In this document: piece by piece, positions 1 through 7,896 of the stretch
Layout: each line of letters begins with the position of its first letter
Position numbering within the stretch: position 1 is the stretch's first letter
Origin: DATARH01 sp963789255
GTDB taxonomy: Bacteria; Pseudomonadota; Alphaproteobacteria; ATCC43930; CGMCC-115725
NCBI GenBank assembly: GCA_963789255.1
Contig: CAWBJW010000001.1
Location: forward strand, 124,001 to 188,000
Length of the DNA stretch: 64,000 bases
Direction: 5' to 3'
Position numbers and translations under genes: made by a program
Notes under the pieces: generated by a model
Databases searched by the model: none
What the model was told of the DNA's origin: nothing
The model's input: the letters and a program-made list of their open reading frames with translations, nothing else

Positions 1-17
1 GCGCGTCTCGAAGGATG
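1..17. repeat. End of a dispersed palindromic repeat (partial)
   Basis: The first bases of the window match one arm of the inverted repeat at 22762-22890 (the gcgcgtctcgaagga core). This is the cut-off end of another copy of that family. The rest of the repeat lies outside the window. Confidence 0.6.
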
Positions 18-53
18 CAGGAGCCGAATGCAGCGTGGCCTGGCGCGCCCGTC

Positions 54-772
54 TTACCGAGGGGGCCGGTTGACCGTGACGACCCGCCAGCCATGCCCCA
101 TGCCGGGGCCGTCGATGTGGTCGATCCGGGTCAACGAGCAGTTTTCCATCGTGAAGGCGAGGCAGGCTTCGGGGTCGAGGCCGAGCGCCAGGCCGAGGGC
201 CGAGCGGATCGTGCCGCCATGCGCGACGGCGATGATGTCGCGCCCGCGATTTTTGTCGAGTACGTGGTGAATGGCGCTGGCGACGCGCTGCATCATGTCG
301 ACGAAGCTTTCGCCGCCCGGCGCGCGTTGATGCGCCGGGGCGTGCCAGAAGCGGTGGAACGCGCCGCCGCGCGAGTGGCGCAACTCGTCATAGGTCAGGC
401 CCTGCCATTCGCCAAAATTCTGCTCGGCGAGGTCGTGGAGCGCCGGCGCGTCGGGGCCGGGGATCGGGTCGGGCCCGGTCAGCCCGGCGCGCACGATCGC
501 CCGCGCGGTTTCGTGGGTGCGGCGCAGATCGCTCGTCACCCACGCTGCGTCGCGCGGCAATTGGCGTGCCAGGCCGGCAAAGACGGCCGTGTCGGTGCAG
601 TCGCACGGCATGTCCTTCTGGCCGTAGATGCGGCCGCCATGCTCGACCGGCGCGTGCCGCACCCACCAGAAGCGCGTCGTCGTCGCGGCGGTCCCGGCAC
701 CGCCCGCCCGATTGCCCCCGCGCTGAAAGGCGAGGCCTTGCCCGGCGGTGTCTCTGGCGAAGCCCCGCTCAT
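54..772 (-). CDS. Histidine phosphatase family protein (possible alpha-ribazole phosphatase), frameshifted
   Basis: Phosphoglycerate-mutase-type phosphatase. The phospho-accepting histidine lies in the motif VRHAPV, followed by the second core arginine (TSDLRRTHETA), a glutamate segment (LAEQNFGEWQGLTYDE) and the C-terminal histidine (VAHGG). The start is taken as the ATG at 772, which overlaps the cobS stop as ATGA. That ATG is in a different frame from the catalytic part. Restoring one base near 692 (GG to GGG) joins them into a protein of about 239 residues. Coupling to cobS suggests removal of the phosphate from alpha-ribazole phosphate in cobalamin assembly; that role is inferred from the neighbour, since this fold is common to many phosphatases. 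Confidence 0.75.
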
Positions 773-1524
773 CTGGCCGCCGCTGCGAGCAGCATCGCGA
801 TCTCTCCGATCTGTTGGAAAAAGCCGAGGACATCCCCGGTGTAGCCGCCGATCTGATGCCGCGCAAGCATCGCGGCCAGCGCGAGGGCGCCAGCGGTCAG
901 CAGCAGCGCGATAGTGCCGGCACGCGGCCCCAATACCGCGAGCGCGATCGCGCCGCCGATCGCTGCCGCGGCAATCGCCACGGCCGGGCCTGGCCGGCCG
1001 GCTGCGGCACCGAGCCCATCCGGCCGCGCAGGCGCCAGGATCCGCATCAGCGCGGGCAACGCGCCGCGCGAGGCGGCGTGCGCGGCGATCAGCGCGAGGC
1101 CGGCATGGATGGGTTCGCCGATCGTGCCGAGCGCGGCGGCGCGCAGCCCGATGCTGAGCACGAGGGCGAGAACGCCGAAGCTGCCGTGCCGGCTGTCGCG
1201 CATGATCGCGAGCTTTTCCTCGCGGCCGGCACCGCCGCCAAAGCCGTCGGCGGTATCGGCCAGCCCATCCTCGTGGAAGGCGCCGGTGACGGCGAGGCCG
1301 GCGGCCACCGCGATCAGCGCGGCTAGGGCGCTGCCGCAACCGAGCGGCTCCGCGATCAGGAACGCGAGCGCAGCCAGCGCGCCGATCCCGGCGCCAACCA
1401 GCGGAAATGCCCAGCCCGACGCGGCGATCGCGCCATCCGCAGGCATCGCCATGCCGACCGGCAGCCGGGTCAGCAATGCGGTGGCGATGGCGAAATCGTC
1501 GAACAGGCCGCGACGCGCATCCAC
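769..1524 (-). CDS. cobS: Adenosylcobinamide-GDP ribazoletransferase (cobalamin synthase)
   Basis: CobS joins adenosylcobinamide-GDP and alpha-ribazole (or its phosphate) in the last steps of the cobalamin lower-ligand pathway, in the inner membrane. The 251-residue product has the family signature GAFHEDGLADTADGFGGG near residues 81-98 and several alanine/leucine-rich membrane segments. The length is normal for the family. The start (MDARRGLFDDFAIATALLTR) fits the usual CobS N-terminus. Its stop overlaps the ATG of the phosphatase gene, so the two are probably translationally coupled. The ferritin-like gene ends 15 bases upstream. CobT, CobU and CobQ are not in this window. Confidence 0.93.
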   Translation of the reverse strand: MDARRGLFDDFAIATALLTRLPVGMAMPADGAIAASGWAFPLVGAGIGALAALAFLIAEPLGCGSALAALIAVAAGLAVTGAFHEDGLADTADGFGGGAGREEKLAIMRDSRHGSFGVLALVLSIGLRAAALGTIGEPIHAGLALIAAHAASRGALPALMRILAPARPDGLGAAAGRPGPAVAIAAAAIGGAIALAVLGPRAGTIALLLTAGALALAAMLARHQIGGYTGDVLGFFQQIGEIAMLLAAAAR

Positions 1525-1539
1525 GCTGCTTGCGTCCCG

Positions 1540-2357
1540 TCACGCCGCCAGTCTGGCGAGGCGCGCGGCGCGAAGGCGGATCGCCTGCCAGGCGAGGCGG
1601 CCGGCGAGCCGGCTCAGATGCCCGTTCGGCGTGAGGCCGGCCGCCTTCAACAGCATCGCGACGCCGCGCTCGACATGGTGCGGCCGGTAGAGCGGATAGG
1701 CGCGGCGGGCATAGGCACGGCTATAGCGCCGCCGGTCATAGGGAATCTCGCCCGCATTGGCGGCGTAATAGGCGTAGGCCAATTCGTCGTCTTCCGATTC
1801 GGCGACCCGTCCGAGCGCGACGCGCAGCCGCGCCAGCCGGCCGATCCGCTCGCTTCGCCAGAACGCGGTCGAGGTTCTTGTAGAACAGCCGGTAATGGCG
1901 CAATTCGTCGGCGGCGATATGCCGGCAGATCTCCTGCAGCACCGGCTCGGCGGCAGCCTCGCGCAACGCGGTGTAATAGCGAGCTGGTGCCGATCTCGAC
2001 GACGCAGCGCGCCACCATCTCGCCGGCGCGCGACCCGCGGCGCGAGCGGGCGCTGTCGAAATCGACCCGGAAACCGGCCTGGAACCGGGCGAACGCAGCA
2101 TCGAAATCGAATTCCGGGTCGGCGAGCGATGCCCAGCGCGCCAGCGCGCGGCCGTGCTGGATCTCCTCCTCGCCCCAGCGCCGCGCGGTTTCCTGGAACA
2201 GCGGATCGTCGGCGAAAATGCGGCCGAGATGATGGGCATAGGCCGCGCCGTTGTACTCGACGAGGCTCGCCGCCTTGACGATGCGAATGATCCCGGGATC
2301 GAGCCTCTTACGATCGAAACGGTCCCAGGGAATATCGTCGAGCGTCCACGAGCCCAT
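1540..2357 (-). CDS. Ferritin-like domain protein, two frameshifts
   Basis: Conserved alphaproteobacterial ferritin-like protein of unknown function. Two ExxH metal-binding motifs are visible, in EEEIQHGRA and ADELRHYRLFY, as expected for a di-iron four-helix bundle. The start is the ATG at 2357 (MGSWTLDDIPWDRF), the conserved N-terminus as I remember the family. The coding sequence passes through all three frames. Removing one base at about 1979 restores GTSSYYTALREA, and removing one at about 1852 restores VLAKERIGRLARLRVALG. The restored protein is about 271 residues. Two independent single-base gains in a conserved gene look more like assembly errors than decay. It lies just upstream of cobS on the same strand. 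Confidence 0.75.
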
Positions 2358-2440
2358 GCTGTCCCCCGAGGGGATGCTGTAAACCAACCTGTCTTATACA
2401 CCAGCGTGCGGGAAAGCTCCGGTCAGCGCGGCCGGGCGCC

Positions 2441-2893
2441 TCAGCGGCCGATTTCGGCCAGGGCCTGGAGCTTGGCGCGGGCGACGCTCTGCCGGCGTTC
2501 GAGGTGGCGCAGCTCGGCCGCGAGGCGCTCGCGCTCGGTGCCGGCGGCGCGCGTCACCTGCTCGCGCAGGCTCGGCAGATTGCCCTCGACCTCGGTCAAT
2601 TCGTGATCGAGTGCCGCGCGGTCGAGCGAATCGGGGGCCAGCGCCTCGTCGGCCAGCACCGTGCAGCGCTCGGGCGTCACCTCGGCGATGCCGCCGACGA
2701 CAAAGATGCGTTCGGTGATCGTCCGCCCCTCGTAGATGTCGACCGTGCCCGGACGGATCGTCGAGATCAGCGGCGCATGCCCGGGCAACACGCCGAAATT
2801 GCCCTCGCTGCCCGGCACCACGACCATCTCGACCTCGGTCGAGACGATCAGGCGCTCCGGGGTCACCAGCTCGAACAGCACGCGGTCGGCCAT
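2441..2893 (-). CDS. atpC: ATP synthase F1 epsilon subunit
   Basis: Epsilon subunit of the F1 central stalk, which couples and inhibits ATP synthase. The 150-residue product has the N-terminal beta-sandwich with the conserved VVVPGSEGNFGVLPGHAPLI segment, followed by the two-helix C-terminal domain. A strong AGGAGG Shine-Dalgarno lies 8-14 bases before the ATG at 2893. It is the last gene of atpHAGDC and is separated from atpD by a palindromic repeat (2912-3014). Confidence 0.96.
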   Translation of the reverse strand: MADRVLFELVTPERLIVSTEVEMVVVPGSEGNFGVLPGHAPLISTIRPGTVDIYEGRTITERIFVVGGIAEVTPERCTVLADEALAPDSLDRAALDHELTEVEGNLPSLREQVTRAAGTERERLAAELRHLERRQSVARAKLQALAEIGR

Positions 2894-2911
2894 CGGCAGG
2901 CCTCCTCAACC

Positions 2912-3014
2912 CGTCATTCCGGGGCGGCCCGAAGGGCCGAACCTGGGATCCAGGAACGCGGGCCTGTGGAATATGGATACCGGGTTCGCCGCCTCGCGGC
3001 GCCCCGGAATGACG
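2912..3014. repeat. Dispersed palindromic repeat between atpD and atpC
   Basis: The outer arms cgtcattccggggc and gccccggaatgacg are exact reverse complements, with an imperfect pairing region between them. The element lies within the operon, so the transcript would carry a long hairpin between atpD and atpC. It belongs to a REP-like class present several times in the window (5389, 49444 and others). Confidence 0.8.
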
Positions 3015-3036
3015 AGCGAGAGGGAGGCCACCGTCC

Positions 3037-4465
3037 TCAGGCCGCTTCCGCCGCCATCTTGCGGGCCTTGTCGACGGCTTCCTCGATCGTGCCGACCATG
3101 TAGAACGACGCTTCGGGCATCTCGTCATACTCGCCGGCGACGATGCCCTTGAAGCCCTTGATCGTGTCTTCGAGGTTGACGAACACGCCCGGGCTGCCGG
3201 TGAACACCTCGGCGACGTGGAAGGGCTGCGACAGGAAGCGCTGGATCTTGCGCGCCCGCGCGACGGTCAGCCGGTCCTCTTCGGATAATTCGTCCATGCC
3301 GAGGATCGCGATGATGTCTTGCAGCGACTTGTAGGTCTGCAAGACGCGCTGCACGTCGCGGGCGATCTGGTAATGCTCGGCGCCGACAACCCGCGGGTCG
3401 AGCATGCGCGAGGTCGAGTTCGAGCGGGTCGACCGCCGGATAGATGCCGAGTTCGGCGATCTGGCGCGACAGGACCGTCGTTGCGTCGAGATGGGCGAAG
3501 GAGGTCGCCGGCGCCGGGTCGGTCAAATCGTCGGCCGGCACGTAGATCGCCTGCACCGAGGTGATCGAACCCTTCTTGGTCGTCGTGATGCGCTCCTGAA
3601 GCGCGCCCATGTCGGTTGCCAGGGTCGGCTGATAACCGACCGCCGACGGGATGCGGCCCAACAATGCCGACACCTCGGAACCCGCCTGGGTGAAACGGAA
3701 GATGTTGTCGACGAAGAACAGCACGTCCTGGCCTTCCTCGTCGCGGAAATATTCGGCAAGGGTCAGCCCCGAGAGGCCGACGCGGGCGCGCGCGCCCGGC
3801 GGCTCGTTCATCTGGCCGTAAACCAGGGCCGCCTTGGAGCCCGGGCCGTCGGCGACGATGACCCCGGATTCCATCATCTCGTGATAGAGGTCGTTGCCCT
3901 CGCGGGTGCGCTCGCCGACGCCGGCGAACACCGAGTAGCCGCCATGCGCCTTGGCGATGTTGTTGATCAACTCCATGATGATGACGGTCTTTCCGACTCC
4001 GGCGCCGCCGAACAGGCCGACCTTGCCGCCCTTGGCATAAGGCGCCAGGAGATCGACCACCTTGATCCCGGTGACGAGGATCTCGGCCTCCGTGGACTGG
4101 TCGACGAATTCGGGCGCCGCCCGGTGGATCGGCATGCGCTGCCGGGTCACGATCGGGCCGCGCTCGTCGACCGGCTCGCCGATCACATTGAGAATGCGGC
4201 CCAGGGTCTCGGGGCCGACCGGCATCATGATCGGGCCCCCGGTATCGGCCACCTCGGCGCCGCGCACCAGCCCGTCGGTGGTGTCCATCGCGATCGTGCG
4301 TACCGTGTTCTCGCCAAGATGCTGCGCCACTTCGAGCACCAGCGTGCGCCCGCCGTTGTCGACGTGGAGCGCATTGAGGATCGACGGCAATTCGCCCTCG
4401 AAATGCACATCGACCACCGCGCCGATGACCTGGGTAATCGTACCGACGATATTCGAAGCAATCAT
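3037..4465 (-). CDS. atpD: ATP synthase F1 beta subunit, one frameshift
   Basis: Catalytic subunit of F1. Walker A (GGAGVGKTV), the catalytic GERTREG segment and Walker B (DVLFFVDNIFR) are intact. The long frame runs from 4465 into DPLEL and then derails. The remaining C-terminus (starting SRMLDPRVVG) is in another frame down to the stop at 3037. Removing one of the two T bases at 3419-3420 gives PLDSTSRMLDPRVV and a 475-residue protein, the standard AtpD length. As the gene is essential, the extra base is best read as a sequence error. atpG ends 14 bases upstream. Confidence 0.93.
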
Positions 4466-4479
4466 CCTGATGGTCCCTG

Positions 4480-5370
4480 TTACAGCGCCTCGGCGCCGGA
4501 GATGATCTCGATCAGCTCCTTGGTGATGACGGCCTGGCGCGTGCGATTGTAGTTCATCGTCAGCCGGTCGATCATGTCGCCGGCATTGCGCGTCGCGTTG
4601 TCCATCGCGGTCATCCGCGCGCCCTGCTCGCTCGCCGCGTTTTCGAGTAGCGCGGTATAGATTTGCACTGCGAGGTTGTTCGGCAACAGCTCGGCGAGGA
4701 TCTCCTCCTCCGAGGGCTCGAACTCGTAGACCGCGCCGGCAAGCCCTTCGGCCGCCGTTTCGCTCGCCGCGGCGGGCGGCGCGAACGGAATCAGCTGCTG
4801 CACCGTGACGATCTGGGTCATCGCGGAGCGGAAGCGGTTGAAGACGATCGTACAGACGTCGAACTCGCCGGCCTCGTAGAGCGCAAAGAGGCGCGCGGCG
4901 ATATCGCGCGCCTCGTCGAACGAGACGCGGCGGCGGCCGATCTCGGTCAGGCTGTCGTGGATCAGCCTTCCGTAGTCGCGGCGCAGGCTGTCGCGCCCCT
5001 TCCTGCCAATGGTCAGGATCTTGACGGTCCTGCCGGCATTGTCGAGGTCGCGGATGCGGCGCCGCGCCTCGCGCAGGATTGTGGCGTTGAAGCCGCCGGC
5101 AAGCCCGCGGTCGGAGGTCGCGACGACCAGCAGGTGCACATCGTCCCTGCCGGTGCCGGCCAGGAGCGGCGGAGCGCCGGGCATGCCGGCCATGCCTGCG
5201 GCGAGCGAGGCGAGCACCCGCTCCATCCGCGTTGCATAGGGCCGCGCCGCCTCGGCCTGCTCTTGCGCGCGACGCAGCCGCGAGGCTGCGACCATCTTCA
5301 TCGCCGCGGTGATCTTCTGGGTCGAGCGGACGCTGCGGATGCGGACCCGCAGATCCTTCAGGCTGGGCAT
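4480..5370 (-). CDS. atpG: ATP synthase F1 gamma subunit
   Basis: Rotor shaft subunit of F1. The 296-residue product has the conserved N-terminal helix (MPSLKDLRVRIRSVRSTQKI) and C-terminal helix (RMTAMDNATRNAGDMIDRL), which together form the coiled coil inside the alpha/beta hexamer. It lies between atpA and atpD in the canonical order, with a palindromic repeat at 5389-5466 separating it from atpA. Confidence 0.96.
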   Translation of the reverse strand: MPSLKDLRVRIRSVRSTQKITAAMKMVAASRLRRAQEQAEAARPYATRMERVLASLAAGMAGMPGAPPLLAGTGRDDVHLLVVATSDRGLAGGFNATILREARRRIRDLDNAGRTVKILTIGRKGRDSLRRDYGRLIHDSLTEIGRRRVSFDEARDIAARLFALYEAGEFDVCTIVFNRFRSAMTQIVTVQQLIPFAPPAAASETAAEGLAGAVYEFEPSEEEILAELLPNNLAVQIYTALLENAASEQGARMTAMDNATRNAGDMIDRLTMNYNRTRQAVITKELIEIISGAEAL

Positions 5371-5388
5371 GGCGGCCTATCCGAAACC

Positions 5389-5466
5389 GTCATGCCCGCG
5401 GAAGCGGGCACCCAGGGGCGAGCGACGGAGCCAGTCGCCCTGGATTCCCGCTTGCGCGGGAATGAC
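5389..5466. repeat. Dispersed palindromic repeat between atpA and atpG
   Basis: Inverted arms gtcatgcccgcggaagcggg and cccgcttgcgcgggaatgac flank a paired central part (cccagggg / ccctgg). It is the same family as the copy at 49444-49523. Confidence 0.8.
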
Positions 5467-5488
5467 CATGAAAAGCGCGAAAACATCA

Positions 5489-7018
5489 TCACGCAAAGGT
5501 CCGCGCGAAGTCGTCGAGGAACGCGGCGAGGCCCTTCTCGGTGCCCTCGGAGATCTCGCGCTCGTTGCGGATCGCGTCGAGCAGTTCGGGGTGTTTGGCA
5601 CGCAAATCGCCGAGCATCAGCGACTCGAACCGGCCGACATCGGCGACATCGACGCGGTCGAGATAGCCGCGGGTGCCGGCAAAGATCGCCACCACCTGCT
5701 CTTCGACCGGCACCGGCGAGAATTGCGGCTGCTTCAGCAGTTCGGTCAGGCGCGAGCCGCGCGCCAGGAGCCGCTGCGTCGCGGCGTCGAGATCGGAGGC
5801 GAATTGCGAGAACGCCGCCATCTCGCGGTATTGCGCGAGTTCCAGCTTGATGCGCCCGGCGACCTGTTTCATCGCCTTGATCTGCGCCGCCGAGCCGACC
5901 CGGCTGACCGACAGCCCGACATTGATGGCCGGGCGGATGCCGCGATAGAACAGATCGGTCTCGAGAAAGATCTGCCCGTCGGTGATCGAAATGACGTTGG
6001 TCGGGATATAGGCCGACACGTCGCCGGCCTGGGTCTCGATCACCGGCAACGCGGTCAGCGAGCCGGCGCCGTGCTCGTCGTTCATCTTGGCGGCGCGCTC
6101 CAACAGCCGCGAGTGCAGATAGAACACGTCGCCCGGATAGGCCTCGCGGCCGGGCGGGCGGCGCAGCAGCAGCGACATCTGGCGATAGGCGACCGCGTGC
6201 TTCGACAGATCGTCGTAGATCATCAGCGCGTGCATGCCGTTGTCGCGGAAGAACTCGCCCATCGCGCAGCCGGAATAGGGCGCCAGGAACTGCAGCGGCG
6301 CCGGCTCGGAGGCGGTCGCGGCGACGACGATCGAGTAGTCGAGCGCGCCGTAATCCTGCAAGGTCTTGACGATCTGCGCGACCGTCGAGCGCTTCTGGCC
6401 GATCGCGACGTAGATGCAATAAAGCTTTTTCGATTCGTCGGTGCCGGCATTGACCTGGCGCTGGTTGAGGATGGTGTCGATCGCCAGCGCGGTCTTGCCG
6501 GTCTGGCGGTCGCCGATGATCAGTTCGCGCTGGCCGCGGCCGATCGGCACCAGCGCGTCGATCGCCTTCAACCCGGTCTGCACCGGCTCATGCACTGAGC
6601 GGCGCGGCACGATGCCCGGCGCCTTGACTTCGACCCGGGTGCGGGTCACGTTGACGAGCGGGCCCTTGCCGTCGATCGGGTTGCCCAGCCCGTCGACGAC
6701 CCGGCCCAACAGCCCGCGGCCGACCGGGACATCGACGATCGCGCCGGTGCGCTTGACGGTGTCGCCTTCGCCGATGCCGCTGTCCTCGCCGAAGATCACG
6801 ACCCCGACATTGTCGCTTTCGAGATTGAGGGCCATGCCCTTCATCCCGTTGGGGAACTCGACCATTTCGCCGGCCTGGACCTTGTCGAGCCCATAGACGC
6901 GGGCGATGCCGTCACCGACCGACAGCACCTGGCCGACTTCGGCAACATCGGCTTCGCTGCCGAAACCGGCGATCTGCTGCTTCAGGATCGCCGAAATTTC
7001 CGCCGCACGGATTTCCAT
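5489..7018 (-). CDS. atpA: ATP synthase F1 alpha subunit
   Basis: Non-catalytic nucleotide-binding subunit of F1. The 509-residue product carries Walker A (GDRQTGKTA) and the alpha signature (PAINVGLSVSRVGSAAQ). An upstream in-frame start at 7048 exists, but the ATG at 7018 (MEIRAAEISAILKQQI) is the conserved N-terminus and has a purine-rich GAGGAGAGG Shine-Dalgarno before it. It is the second gene of the atp operon. Confidence 0.96.
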   Translation of the reverse strand: MEIRAAEISAILKQQIAGFGSEADVAEVGQVLSVGDGIARVYGLDKVQAGEMVEFPNGMKGMALNLESDNVGVVIFGEDSGIGEGDTVKRTGAIVDVPVGRGLLGRVVDGLGNPIDGKGPLVNVTRTRVEVKAPGIVPRRSVHEPVQTGLKAIDALVPIGRGQRELIIGDRQTGKTALAIDTILNQRQVNAGTDESKKLYCIYVAIGQKRSTVAQIVKTLQDYGALDYSIVVAATASEPAPLQFLAPYSGCAMGEFFRDNGMHALMIYDDLSKHAVAYRQMSLLLRRPPGREAYPGDVFYLHSRLLERAAKMNDEHGAGSLTALPVIETQAGDVSAYIPTNVISITDGQIFLETDLFYRGIRPAINVGLSVSRVGSAAQIKAMKQVAGRIKLELAQYREMAAFSQFASDLDAATQRLLARGSRLTELLKQPQFSPVPVEEQVVAIFAGTRGYLDRVDVADVGRFESLMLGDLRAKHPELLDAIRNEREISEGTEKGLAAFLDDFARTFA

Positions 7019-7042
7019 GTCTGTCCCTGCACCTCTCCTCTT

Positions 7043-7118
7043 CGTCACCCGCGGGCTTGACCCGCGGGTCTAGATGGCCGGGTTGATCCCCGGATCAAGT
7101 CCGGGGACGGCCATGACG
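7043..7118. repeat. Dispersed palindromic repeat between atpH and atpA
   Basis: Two nested hairpins are visible: cccgcgggcttgacccgcggg, and ccccggatcaagtccgggg inside outer cgtca/tgacg arms. It fills most of the 110-base gap between atpH and atpA. Confidence 0.75.
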
Positions 7119-7128
7119 AGAATAGAAA

Positions 7129-7689
7129 CTACCCGATACCCTTCATCGCCAGCCGCAAGCGCTGCAGCCGGCTGTTCAACGAGGCATCGACCATCCGCGA
7201 GCCGACCTTGACGATCATGCCGCCCAAGAGGCCGGGATCGATGCGAATGTCGACGGCGACCCGGGCCCCGATCGCGCGGCGCAGCTGCTCGGTCAGCGCG
7301 GCCTGGCGGGCCTCGTTCAGCGGCTGCGCGACGGTCACCTCGGCGGTGACCTCGCCGCGCCGCACGGCCAGCTTCTTCAGATAGGCCTCGATCATCGCCG
7401 GCACCGCAAAGAGGCGCCGGTTCCTGGCGACCACCCCGAGAAAATCGCGGGTCAGACCCGACAACCCGGCACGCGCGCAGAGGGCGGCGATCGCCTTGCC
7501 CTGCTCGTCGCGCGACACAACCGGACTGCGCAGCAATCGGACCAGATCGCCGCTTTGTTGCAGCATCGCCCGCAGCTCGCGCAGATCGCCGGCGACGGCA
7601 TCGAGCGCGTGGCGCTCATCGGCCAGATCGAACAGCGCCGCCGCATAACGTTCAGCCAGGCCGGAAACGCCTGTACCCTCGGAAGCCAA
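7129..7689 (-). CDS. atpH: ATP synthase delta subunit (TTG start)
   Basis: Peripheral-stalk subunit joining F1 to the b subunits. The open frame extends to 7842, but the conserved N-terminus (ASEGTGVSGLAERYAAALF) begins after a TTG at 7689, giving 187 residues, the usual AtpH length. The upstream 51 codons look like translated non-coding sequence. The C-terminal segment GGMIVKVGSRMVDASL is the family signature. It is the first gene of the operon; atpI, B, E and F are absent here, as is usual in alphaproteobacteria, where the F0 genes sit elsewhere. Confidence 0.9.
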   Translation of the reverse strand: MASEGTGVSGLAERYAAALFDLADERHALDAVAGDLRELRAMLQQSGDLVRLLRSPVVSRDEQGKAIAALCARAGLSGLTRDFLGVVARNRRLFAVPAMIEAYLKKLAVRRGEVTAEVTVAQPLNEARQAALTEQLRRAIGARVAVDIRIDPGLLGGMIVKVGSRMVDASLNSRLQRLRLAMKGIG

Positions 7690-7896
7690 TGGAAAGCGGT
7701 CCCCAATCGGCGCGCCGGCCGGAGGACGGTCGCGACAACTCGTTGCTGCGGGGGATCTCGGCGCAAACACGCTCTCTCGGGGCCACCGGACCCCGCGAAA
7801 CCCGCGCGGTTGGTAACACAGTTGGTGCCACCGCGCAACCACCGCCAGTTTCTGCCAGAGATCCGCAATTCCAAGGGCTTACAGGACGTCGGCGGC

